Positions 17,560 through 26,227 of a DNA stretch of 64,000 nt are shown one piece after another. Location of the stretch: contig NZ_SRID01000001.1 in NCBI RefSeq assembly GCF_004684805.1, forward strand, positions 1-64,000, in the 5' to 3' direction. The first letter of the stretch is position 1; every line of letters begins with the position of its first letter. This DNA comes from Streptomyces palmae (GTDB lineage: Bacteria; Actinomycetota; Actinomycetes; Streptomycetales; Streptomycetaceae). The notes under the pieces are model-generated. The model was not told the origin of the DNA. It saw nothing but the letters and a program-made list of their open reading frames with translations, and searched no databases. Position numbers and translations under genes: made by a program.

Positions 17560-18283
17560 GGTGTCGTACGCCAGGGTCGGTCCGTCGAGACCGACCCCGA
17601 CCTGGCCACCGAAGCCCGCGCCCGCCTGAACGCGGCCGGCGCCGACGTCGAGGTCCACGTCGGCGACGGCAACGCCGGCTGGCCGGCGCGCCCTACGGCC
17701 GGGTGCTGGCCACCTACACGGTGGAGGAAGTCCCCTGGGCGTGAGTGGCGCAGACCCGCCCCGGCGTCCGGATCGTGCTGCCCTGGGGACGGCTGGGCCA
17801 CGTCGCGCTCACCGTGGCCGACGACCACCGCAGCGCCACCGGCTGGGTACAGGGGCTGGCCACCTTCATGGGCGAGCGCGCAGCGCACCTGTCGGAGAAC
17901 CTGCCGACGGAGCAGGAACTGGCCGGCACCGAGGGCGGCTTCGACCATGACCTGGCCGCCCTCCAGGACGGAAGCCTGCTCTTCGCTGTCCGGGTGGTGC
18001 TGCCGGATGTGCACATCACCACCACCCAGGCCGGGGACGGCATCACAGTACGCCTGCACGACGGGGTGTCGTCCCGGGCCGTCATCCATCAGCCTGCTGC
18101 CGGCCCCGCCGTTGCCCGCCAGGCCGGGCCCCGCCGCCTGGCCGACGAGGTCGGACAGGCGTGGCGCTGGTGGGAGAAGCAGGGGCGTTCCCACGTCTAC
18201 GACTTCGGCATGACGGTCCGGCGCGATGGCGGCAGGTCGTGTGGTGCCGGGACCCGGCGACGGGCCCGTACTGGAGGGGATGA
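17560..18283 (+). pseudogene. Broken protein-L-isoaspartate methyltransferase-like gene
   Basis: Three frames together spell the C-terminal part of a PCMT-type methyltransferase of the kind found in actinobacterial FxLD/lanthipeptide-associated proteins. VETDPDLATEARARLNAAGADVEV is followed by a frameshift near 17685-17695 into APYGRVLATYTVEEVPWA, then an in-frame TGA (17742-17744, probably a former Trp) before AQTRPGVRIVLPWGRLGHVA. A further one-base loss near 18230 puts the natural ending WCRDPATGPYWRG (stop 18281-18283) in another frame. The SAM-binding motif I region (GxGxG) is missing upstream, so the 5' end is also lost. It is a relic and not functional. Confidence 0.7.
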
Positions 18284-18384
18284 GTCCCGCAGAGTCCACT
18301 GCTCCGCGGCGGCCCGGCCTCTCACCCTCCCCGGCCCGGCCCAGGCCAGTGCCCATGTCGGCGGCTAATCGTAAGGTGGTACCC

Positions 18385-18570
18385 ATGCCCATCGGACCGA
18401 CCGCTGCACTGTCATCTCCCCTGTCGTGCGCTGACGTTGTGGACTCGGCGATACGCCCACTGATGATGGGGCCGCCGGCCAGCGCCCGGCGCGCTGCCGA
18501 GTACACCCGCCTGCTGCGACTGTGGGCCGAAGCAACCCGGGCCCGGGCCGACTGGGTGCAGGCCGCCTGA
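18385..18570 (+). CDS. Small hypothetical protein
   Basis: A 61-residue protein starting at ATG 18385 with AAGGTGG about six bases upstream. The sequence is helical and soluble (SARRAAEYTRLLRLWAEATR) with no recognised domain. It follows the broken methyltransferase and could be a companion of that lost locus. I do not recognise it; reality rests on the ribosome site and normal codon bias. Confidence 0.5.
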   Translation: MPIGPTAALSSPLSCADVVDSAIRPLMMGPPASARRAAEYTRLLRLWAEATRARADWVQAA

Positions 18571-18952
18571 CACCACGCACGCCCGGCTCACCCGGCACAC
18601 GCCGCACCGGGCCGGTGCCGGACGTCGCCCACAACCGGTCCAGGGCGTCCATCACCGTGCGGGCGGTCACCTCGTCGGCGGCCGCGATGTTCCAGGACGA
18701 CGAGGCTCGGCTCGTGCCGGGCTGATCGCTGCTCATACCCGTGCCACGAACCGGCGCGGCGGCCGGTTCGGGCGTCTGGTCCACCCGAACGAGCGACACG
18801 GCGGCCGAACATACAGCCGCCTGGGCGCGCAGGTGAATTCACCACCGGGCCGCAGCCATCACCAGGCGGATTTACCCGGCAGGAGCGCGGCCGGTGATAC
18901 TTCTGCCGGAACGACGTGCCCCGACCAGGCACGGGCAAGGGGGAGACGGACC

Positions 18953-21286
18953 ATGACGCGCGAGGAGCCCGACGGCTTCGGGGAGCTGCTGCGGCGGCTG
19001 CGGACAGGGGCCGGGTTCAGTCAGGAGGAGCTGGCCCATGCCGCGGGGGTGAGCGTGCGGGCCGTGGCCAACATGGAGCGCGGACGCACCCGGGGACCGC
19101 AGCGCCGTACCGTGCAGGCCCTCGCCACGGCGCTGCGGCTCCCGCCGGAACAGGCCGCGGAGCTGGAGGCGAGCGCCGCCCTGGGCCGCCCCCGCCGGAT
19201 CCGCGCGGCATCCGCCGAGAACCCGGGGCCGGGGCCCGTCGTGCCGGGATGCCTCCCCTTGCCCAGGGACACCCGCGACTTCACCGCCAGGGCCCCGGCC
19301 CTCGCCACGCTGCGCCGCCTGGCCGCGCCGCTGGAGTACGGCCAGGCACCGGAGCACACCGTCGCCGCCGTCGCCGTCGTCTCGGGCGCACCGGGCCTCG
19401 GCAAGACCGCCTTCGCCGTGCACTGCGCGCACCAGCTCGCGCCCCGGTTCCCCGACGGGCAGTTCTATCTGGACCTGCGCGGCATGGACCCCGAGCCGAT
19501 CCGCCCCGCGGACGCCCTGGCCCAGCTCCTGAGCGCCCTCGGCGTGACCGGAGGTGCTCTCCCGCCGGGCGCGGAGGACCGCTCGGGCCTCTTCCGCTCC
19601 CTCACCGCGAGCCGCCGCCTCCTGCTGGTCCTCGACAACGCGGCCGACGAGGAGCAGGTGCGCCTTCTCCTGCCCGCCTCCGGCCCGAGCCTCACCCTGC
19701 TCACCAGCCGCAGTGCCCTCGCCGGGCTGGAGGGCGTCCACCGGGTGGCGCTGCCGCTGCTGCGCCGCGAGGAGGCCGTCAAGCTGCTGTCCCGCGTCGT
19801 GGGAGCCGAGCGGGCCGCCCGCGAGCCCCTGGCGGCCCGCGACCTCGCCGACCTGTGCGGGCGGCTGCCGCTGGCCCTGCGCATCGCGGGCCAGCGCCTC
19901 GCCGCCCGGCCGCACGAGAGCCTCGCCAAACTCGCCGCCCAGCTCCGCCGGGAGGAACGCCGGCTCGACACCCTCCAGGCCGGGGACCTGCGCGTCCGGG
20001 CGGCGTTCGCGCTGTCCTACCGGCAGCTCGATCCCACCGCCCGGCTCGTCCTGCGCCGCTGCGCCCTCGCCGCCGACCCCGGCCGGGGCGTCAGCCCCGA
20101 GACCGCCGCCCTCCTGGCCGGTGTACCCGCGGGCGAAGCCTCGCGCCGACTGGACGAGCTGTGCGACCGGGGTCTCCTCCAGTCCGACCCTGTGGCCGAG
20201 CGCTTCCGCTTCCACGACCTGCTGGCGCTCTTCGCGGCGGAGCGGCTCGCCGCCGAGGACGACCTCGATGATCGGGAAGCTGCCGTGGACCGTACCGCCC
20301 GGTGGATGCTGGCCCGGGCAACCGCCGCCGCGCTCCACTTCGACGCCGAACAGCACGGCACCCCGGCAGGCGACCCCGACCCCGCCACCGCCCCGCGCGG
20401 CCGTGCCCACGCCCGTGCCTGGCTGGAGGCCGAACGGGCCCAGTGGCTCGCGGCCCTGCACCACGCCGCCGCGGCGGGCCGCCACCGGGAGGTCCTAGAC
20501 GCGGCGGAGGCGATGCACTGGTTCTCCGACCTGACCCAGCACTGGGAGCAGTGGGTCGACGTCTTCCGGTACGCCGTCGAAGCCGCCCGCCGTCTGGGCA
20601 GCGTCCGGGAAGAGGCCACCCACCTCAACTACCTCGCCTGGGCGTACAACATCTGCGCCCACGACCACCGGGCCGCGCTCGACAGCGCCCGCTCCGCGCT
20701 GGCCGTCGCCCGCGCGTGCGGCGACCGGCTCCAGACGGGCTGGGCCCTGGGGTACGGCGCCGGGGCGCTGCGCAGACTCGGCCGGACCGACGAGGCCGTC
20801 GCCTGGCTGCGCGAGTCGGTCGACTGCCTCCGGGAGAGCACCTCCTCCAAGGGCCGCCTGGCCGAGGTGACGGCCCTCAACACGCTCGGCGACACCCTGC
20901 GCGGGCGCGGCGACGCGGAGGAGGCTCTCGTCCACCACACGCGCGCCCTGGAGATCTGCCGGAAGGGCATCCCCGGCCAGTCCACCGAACTCCTGGCCAT
21001 CTACCGCGCCCTGACAGATCGCCACCTCGGCAACGACTACGCGGCCCTGGGCCGGTGGCGGGAAGCCGAGGCACCAATGCGACACGCCCTGGAGACGTTC
21101 GACTCCTCGCACATCCCGGCATGGAGCGGCCCCACCCGGCTCGAACTGGGCTACGTACTACACCATCTCGGCCGTATCGAGGAGGCGCAGGAGGCCGTGG
21201 CCGGTGCGCTGCGCACGCTCACCGCCCACCACCACCCGCGCCAGACCGAGGCCGCCGCCGAACTGGCCGCCCTGGAGACCGCATAA
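18953..21286 (+). CDS. AfsR-like regulator: HTH, NB-ARC ATPase, TPR
   Basis: ATG 18953 (777 residues, MTREEPDGFG) has AGGGGGAG upstream. Domains in order: an XRE-type helix-turn-helix (about 9-65, FGELLRRLRTGAGFSQEELA...VRAVANMERGRTRGP); an NB-ARC/STAND ATPase with P-loop GAPGLGKTA at about residues 144-152, Walker B LLLVLDNAADEEQV, and the arginine-rich GLPLAL-like segment LCGRLPLALRIAGQRL; a winged-helix section; and C-terminal TPR repeats from about residue 480. This is the usual form of Streptomyces STAND transcription factors that act as signal-gated switches, often of secondary metabolism. The target is unknown; the neighbours give no clue. The longer upstream frame is not needed. Confidence 0.93.
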   Translation: MTREEPDGFGELLRRLRTGAGFSQEELAHAAGVSVRAVANMERGRTRGPQRRTVQALATALRLPPEQAAELEASAALGRPRRIRAASAENPGPGPVVPGCLPLPRDTRDFTARAPALATLRRLAAPLEYGQAPEHTVAAVAVVSGAPGLGKTAFAVHCAHQLAPRFPDGQFYLDLRGMDPEPIRPADALAQLLSALGVTGGALPPGAEDRSGLFRSLTASRRLLLVLDNAADEEQVRLLLPASGPSLTLLTSRSALAGLEGVHRVALPLLRREEAVKLLSRVVGAERAAREPLAARDLADLCGRLPLALRIAGQRLAARPHESLAKLAAQLRREERRLDTLQAGDLRVRAAFALSYRQLDPTARLVLRRCALAADPGRGVSPETAALLAGVPAGEASRRLDELCDRGLLQSDPVAERFRFHDLLALFAAERLAAEDDLDDREAAVDRTARWMLARATAAALHFDAEQHGTPAGDPDPATAPRGRAHARAWLEAERAQWLAALHHAAAAGRHREVLDAAEAMHWFSDLTQHWEQWVDVFRYAVEAARRLGSVREEATHLNYLAWAYNICAHDHRAALDSARSALAVARACGDRLQTGWALGYGAGALRRLGRTDEAVAWLRESVDCLRESTSSKGRLAEVTALNTLGDTLRGRGDAEEALVHHTRALEICRKGIPGQSTELLAIYRALTDRHLGNDYAALGRWREAEAPMRHALETFDSSHIPAWSGPTRLELGYVLHHLGRIEEAQEAVAGALRTLTAHHHPRQTEAAAELAALETA

Positions 21287-21834
21287 CCCCTCCGCTGACC
21301 CCGCCGGGCACCGCACAACGGCAGCCAACTCTCGGCCCGGCAGGCGAGGGAGGCCGTCCGCCCTTGGCCGGCTGGTGCCGGCGGTCGCGTCCCTGACGGT
21401 CCAGCGCTGCGGATGCTGCGGTGGCCTGGACGCGTACCGGCCGGGCGCGAGATGGCGTCACCCGGCTTCCATCAGGCGCTCGCCGCCGATCGCGGAGGTG
21501 GTGGAGTGGCAGACCGCAGCGATGCGGACGCTCAATCTCCGGGCCTAGGTGAAGTAGTCGTCGCAGACACAGACCGATGACGCCACAGGTCGCTCCTCCG
21601 GAGAACGTGCGCCCGGCCCACAACCAGCGGCACCGACAGCCTAACCAGGGTCAGCTGACCGGCACGGTCGCGGTGAGGTGGACGAGGACGCCGGGCCCGG
21701 CGGGGTCCGCCACGCCCTGTCCCCGGCGGGGCCGGGTCCGCCACACCCGGACCACCGCATGCCGCCCGGTGACCTGCTCCAGGGCGACGAGCAGGGTCCG
21801 GTCACTCTCCGGGTCGGGATCGACAGCGCGTGCG
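21287..21834. other. Eroded intergenic stretch
   Basis: About 550 bases with no intact gene. On the minus strand near 21660-21830 a short peptide-like stretch (VALEQVTGRHAVVRVWRTRPR) may be the end of a lost gene joined to the broken IS110. On the plus strand near 21492-21545 a tRNA-like 5' half is possible (see findings). Confidence 0.4.
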
Positions 21835-22732
21835 ACTGAGCACGATGGTGTGCAGGGCGTGGTTGGCGGCGCGGTCGCCGCCGCGGTTGAGCCTGTGACG
21901 GTCTCTGCGTCCGGAGGATGCCGGTATCGGGGCGGCGCCGCAGAGGTGGGCGAAGGCGGCCTCGGAGTTCAGGCGGTCGGGATTGTCGCCTGCGGTGGCC
22001 AGGAGCTGCCCGGCCACGTCCGCTCCGATGCCTTTGAGTGCCGGCAGCTCGGGGGCCGCCCGGGTGGTGAGCGGCTTCAGTTCGGCCTCCAGCTCGTCGA
22101 TCTCCTCGGTCAGGGCCAGGATCCGTCGGCCCATGCGGCGCAGGGCGGCCTTGGCCGCCTGGGCGGGGTCGGCGAGGTCGGTGCCCGGCCGGAGGCGGGC
22201 GCATGCCTTCACCAGGGCGGCGGTCGTCAGCCCGCGCAGCTGGGCCGCAGGGCTTCCGGTGCGGTGACCAGGAGCTGCCGGGCTTGGTTGATGGCCTGGG
22301 TGCGGGATTTCACCGCTGAGCGGCGTACCACCCGCAGGGTGCGGACCGCCTCGACGATGCCGTCCCGGCTCTTCGGCGTGCCGGTGGCCCGGCCGGAAGC
22401 GACCGCCTCGGCGGCGGCATAGGCGTCGATCGGATCGGACTTGCCTTCATCCGGCGTGTCCTGCGGTGGGGCCGGTCGACCTCAATGACCTTCAGTCCGG
22501 CCCGCCGCAGCGTCCGGGCCAGCTCGGCGCCGTAGGCGCCGGTGCCTTCCACCCCGACGGCCGTCACCATGCCGAATGAGCGCAGCCAGGAGAGCAGTTG
22601 GCGGTATCCGGTGCCGGTGGCGGGGAACTCGCGGTCGGCCAGGTGGCGGCCGATCCGGTCGACCACCGCCGCGTGGTGGGTCTCACCGTGGGTGTCGACG
22701 CCGCCTGTGACTTCCATGGTCTGGTCCGTCAT
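21835..22732 (-). pseudogene. IS110-family transposase, frameshifted and 3'-truncated
   Basis: Starts at MTDQTMEVTGGVDTHGETHHAAVVD, the normal IS110 DEDD opening with the first catalytic Asp. The reading frame then breaks near 22460 (one base missing before a DEGKSDPIDAYAAAEAV-like segment in the next frame) and again near 22245, after QAINQARQLLVTAPEALR. It continues as VKACARLRPGTD in the third frame and ends in the transposase_20 region with PALKGIGADVAGQLLA and SRTRCRS, where the expected C-terminal 40 or so residues are replaced by unrelated sequence. Two frameshifts plus truncation mean it is inactive. It marks the left edge of the large gene row. Confidence 0.85.
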
Positions 22733-23111
22733 GCTGGTCACTGCCGTCCTCTCGCTGATTCCGGTGGGGCGGCACGCGCCGGCCGGGCGGGCGGACAAGA
22801 CAGTGATGGGGCTTCTGGACCAAGCTCCTATGAGGTCACGGACGCCCGTCCGGTCGCGTGCGGTGGCTTCCCCGAGCGGGCCGACGAATCCCCTTGAGGA
22901 CAGCCAGTCGGCGTCGGTCAGTCCATGAGTCAGACCCACCGGAGAAGCCACCACACATCCTCACTGTCAGTCCTGAATACCCACTCGCCCAGGGGACGGA
23001 GATCGACTCAGCGGCCGCAGTGGGGGACTCGGCGCCCAGCCGTCCGCCGGAGGGGGCCGAAGGGCTCACTCGGGCCGCCCCGGCGGCAGGAGAGCAAAGG
23101 ACTCCAGCCGC
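22733..23111. other. Intergenic region, nothing recognised
   Basis: 379 bases between the IS110 relic and the small gene at 23112. It may include the former left end of the IS. Some reverse frames give Ser/Arg-rich peptides with no ribosome site. Confidence 0.4.
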
Positions 23112-23435
23112 TTACTGTGTGGCCTCGGATACTGAAACGGCGCCGTCTGCGGTCACGTTGAGAGCGAAGTGCTGACCGTCCTTGTCGACGCGGTGCAGAG
23201 CATGGGGGGAGCTGTCGAACTCCCACTGGCCCTGGATCTGTCCATCGCTGGCCCAGGTCCACAGCAGGCCCTTTTTCGTTTGAATACCGGACTTCTCTTC
23301 CGGCTTATCCGGAACTTTGGTCGCGAGTCTCGTCTTCCTCTTGGGTGCCGCAATGGCACTGCCTTTGATGTCGGGTGTGACATATGAGACGTGTTGGTCG
23401 CTTTCGTTCATGATGCGCACGTAGTGTCCCGTCAC
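23112..23435 (-). CDS. Small hypothetical protein, beta-rich
   Basis: A 107-residue protein from GTG 23435; AGAGG lies six bases upstream. The sequence (VRIMNESDQHVSYVTPDIKG, LLWTWASDGQIQGQWEF, RVDKDGQHFALNVTADGAVSV) suggests a beta-sandwich or short propeller-like fold with polar faces and no signal peptide. Lysine and Asp/Glu content is higher than in neighbours, with more A/T in the codons, like the 24-42 kb gene row. It is transcribed away from that row and could share its promoter region. I do not recognise the family. Confidence 0.65.
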   Translation of the reverse strand: MTGHYVRIMNESDQHVSYVTPDIKGSAIAAPKRKTRLATKVPDKPEEKSGIQTKKGLLWTWASDGQIQGQWEFDSSPHALHRVDKDGQHFALNVTADGAVSVSEATQ

Positions 23436-24089
23436 CGTGTGCCTCTCTTCGGATATCTGAGTCGACGTCGGGAGTCCTTTGCAGGGTCCTGCTCCTCAGA
23501 AGCGGGGTCGCGCCAGGGCCGGCGGCCACACCCGACTATGACCTTCATCTGCCAGTATGAGGGCCGCCTCCGGCTTCGTCACCTTCAGAGAATGTTCAGG
23601 TCCAACTACAACCTGCCACGGTGCGGGAAGTGTCCGGCGATCCCTTGATGGCCGCTCGGCTTCCGGAGCTGGTTTTGCTGGATACAGTGCACGCACCGAC
23701 TTCGCCGACTCCGATCGTCTCGCCGCGGCAAACGGAACGAGTTCACTTTCGCACTGTAGCCAACGCGCTCCTGGCCGTGCCCGCGCTCGCCGCCACCACA
23801 ACGGCTGTATCTACAGATTCCGCTTCCGCTGGGCCGGCCCCCGGTGCTGCACCGCGTGCGAGGTGGCCGGGGCGAGGCTGGGGGGAGATGCGTTCAAGCC
23901 GACTCGGCTCTAGGCTGAAGAGGGCTGTGCCGTTCTCGTGGGCAGCACACGCCGGCTTGCCGGTTGTTCGAGCTGATGCCCCGACTGCCGTCTCCCCGAG
24001 CCGAGTGGGACCACATATTTCCGTATCCGATGTGACCAGCTCGCTGCCCGTGGCGCTACTGACCCGACGACAGACGCCGGAGAGAGACG
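23436..24089. other. 654-bp region before the large gene row
   Basis: It should contain the promoter of the operon starting at 24090 and that of the leftward gene at 23435. A plus-strand frame (23621-24115) contains a signal-peptide-like stretch near 23745-23830 (LLAVPALAATTTAV) but lacks a clear ribosome site and continues as low-complexity sequence. I therefore do not call it; it might be a remnant of a secreted protein. Confidence 0.4.
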
Positions 24090-26213
24090 ATGGGAAATGG
24101 CGCATTCGCCGATGATGACGCCCGCTCCTCCAGGCCGGGAATAGGCCGGAAGAAGGGGGACGTACTGGATCGGGGCACGTTCCCGGACCCCAAGTTCAAG
24201 CGGTACGTCCAAGAAGCGTCGACGTTCTCCGAGGGGAAGCAGAATTATAAAACCTCCAAGGATCCTCAGGGGAAGGACGTTCCGAAATTTGGCTCCACTG
24301 TGTCGTGGGATACCAAGCCCTACTGGTACGTCCCTGTGGACGGGCAGGAAGAGGTGTGGGTAGCGGAGGGACGGCCGGAGTGGTACTGGTCGGTGGTGGC
24401 TCAGGCCGTCGCCGGTTACCGGAAGCCGTCGACCCCCGACGAAGTCGCCATGCTGACAGAGGGTTTCCGGGTGGTGTTCGCGGCATGCTCAAACTCTCTG
24501 GGTATCACCGCTCCTGCGGTGATACCCGACATGGCCCGGCGAATCCGTTACCTGGGCGAGACGGGGCTGGGCCGCCTGCTCGAAATCCGGCCTGCCCAGC
24601 CCGCCGGCATCCGGCTGGAGGACCTCGTCAAGCCGGAGGAAATCGGCGCGCTGGACGACGAGAAGAAGGCGAAGGACCTGCGCAGCAAACTGGAGGCCGG
24701 CGGCGTGCAGTTCAATCCGCCGCCGGGCACTCCCAACCCGGCTGGGAGCCGTGCCCGGACCGTCGCCCTCATCGAAGACATCCGTGGCGACGATCCGCCG
24801 ACGAAGGTGGAATACCAGCTGACGCTGCGTGCGAACAACCATGCGAAGGCCCGTCGGCACCTGCTGGCCCACGAATTCATGCACGCGCACTCCCGCCGGG
24901 GCAGCGGACTGCAGCGGGGTGGCGATCTGACCGTCGGAGGAGACCAGGTCGACGAGGCGTACACGGAGTTCCTGGCACGGATGGTGACGGACACGATCAC
25001 AGCCGTCGAGAGGGGCCTGAGCGCCGACGACCTCAAGGAGCCCAAGGGCGGGAAGCGAAAGGAGCTGGCGGAGCAGGTCCAGTACAACGTTTTCTGCTGC
25101 GAGAGCCGTGAGGCTGACCAGGCCAAGGGGGCGCTGAGGTACCAGAGCAACATCTGGGCGCTGGTTAAGGCATTCTTCACAGGAGACAAGAGCGGATCGC
25201 AGCCGAGTGCGCTGCTGAAGGCTGAGCTGGCCCTGTATCTGGAACGCGACGCGGGGCCGCTTCCAACGGAACTGGATGTGGTGGTCGGCGACCCGGGGGT
25301 CGCGCGCACGGCGCGTGCGGACGGCGGCGAGGAAGCTCCGCGTGGCGGCAGGGCCGAGCCGAAGCCCCTGCGACTGGAGCTGTATCTGCCCGGTGACCAC
25401 GACACTGACTATCACCTGCTGCTCATACCCGATACAGCCGGCGGTCGTACCCGGTCGGTGCTCATCGACGGCGGCTGCTCCGGCGGGCCCGCGACGGCGA
25501 AGACCCAGCAGAAGCGGCTGCGTGCTCTCCTTGACCGACTGCCCGTCTCCGGGGGCAGCCGTGTGCTGGACCAAGTGATCATCACCAGCGGCGCCGCACG
25601 CCGTTTCAACCTGCTGCCCGCCGTCACCAAGGGCATGAAGATCCAGTCTGTCCACTACGCCGGGCCACTGACGGGCAGCAAGGCCCCGGTGCACGGAGGC
25701 GGCGTCATCTCGACCTGGCTGACTGCTTCCGGCGCATGTGCCTTTCCCGCCGGGCTCAGCCAGCCGGACCAGCCTTTCGCCGTCCTGGGGCCGGCCGCCC
25801 TGTACGTCCTGGGCGCCAACCTCGGGGCGGACAGTACCGGCGGCAGCGCCGTGCTCATGGTGGCCCTCGGCCGACTGCGTCTGGTGCTGACGTCCGACGC
25901 CAGCGCGGCGGCGGCGCGGACAGTCGCCGCCCTGTGCACGACCACGGCCAACGCGCGGATCTTCGGCTCCCCCGCCGACATCACGGTCATCACGGGCCGG
26001 CCCGACCGGCACGCGGCGGGCCAGTGGCCATGGTCGGCACCGGCCGGCAACCCCATCCCACTGCCGCTGACCCACGCCGGCCGTCCACTCGGCGGCGTGG
26101 GCGGCGCCCGGCGTGTCGCCGCGGTCCCGGTCGCACCGGGATCGCTGCCGCGGACCACCGTGCGCGCTCGGCTGGCCGGCACCACGCTGACGTTTCCCGA
26201 GCCGCCGTCCTGA
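24090..26213 (+). CDS. HEXXH metallopeptidase-like protein fused to degenerate metallo-beta-lactamase fold
   Basis: A 707-residue protein; GGAG lies eight bases before the ATG. No signal peptide. The N-terminal half contains HEFMH at residues 261-265 in the context RRHLLAHEFMHAHSRRG, a zinc metallopeptidase motif, with VDEAYTEFLARMV following about 25 residues later; its Glu residues (289 or 293) could be the third ligand. The C-terminal half (about 430-680) looks like a metallo-beta-lactamase fold of the ComEC type: LIDGGCSGGP, VIITSGAARRF where HxHxDH would lie, and SAVLMVALGRLRLVLTSDAS resembling the NxxSxVLL...LLTGD end. The zinc histidines are missing, so that half is probably inactive and may only bind. 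It is the first gene of the row; the next gene begins 14 bases later. Confidence 0.75.
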   Translation: MGNGAFADDDARSSRPGIGRKKGDVLDRGTFPDPKFKRYVQEASTFSEGKQNYKTSKDPQGKDVPKFGSTVSWDTKPYWYVPVDGQEEVWVAEGRPEWYWSVVAQAVAGYRKPSTPDEVAMLTEGFRVVFAACSNSLGITAPAVIPDMARRIRYLGETGLGRLLEIRPAQPAGIRLEDLVKPEEIGALDDEKKAKDLRSKLEAGGVQFNPPPGTPNPAGSRARTVALIEDIRGDDPPTKVEYQLTLRANNHAKARRHLLAHEFMHAHSRRGSGLQRGGDLTVGGDQVDEAYTEFLARMVTDTITAVERGLSADDLKEPKGGKRKELAEQVQYNVFCCESREADQAKGALRYQSNIWALVKAFFTGDKSGSQPSALLKAELALYLERDAGPLPTELDVVVGDPGVARTARADGGEEAPRGGRAEPKPLRLELYLPGDHDTDYHLLLIPDTAGGRTRSVLIDGGCSGGPATAKTQQKRLRALLDRLPVSGGSRVLDQVIITSGAARRFNLLPAVTKGMKIQSVHYAGPLTGSKAPVHGGGVISTWLTASGACAFPAGLSQPDQPFAVLGPAALYVLGANLGADSTGGSAVLMVALGRLRLVLTSDASAAAARTVAALCTTTANARIFGSPADITVITGRPDRHAAGQWPWSAPAGNPIPLPLTHAGRPLGGVGGARRVAAVPVAPGSLPRTTVRARLAGTTLTFPEPPS

Positions 26214-26227
26214 ACAGGAGGATCGCG

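Noticed and set aside
23621..24115. Frame with a signal-peptide-like segment before the large gene row
   Set aside because: No ribosome site, low-complexity continuation, and it overlaps the start of the metallopeptidase-like gene in another frame.
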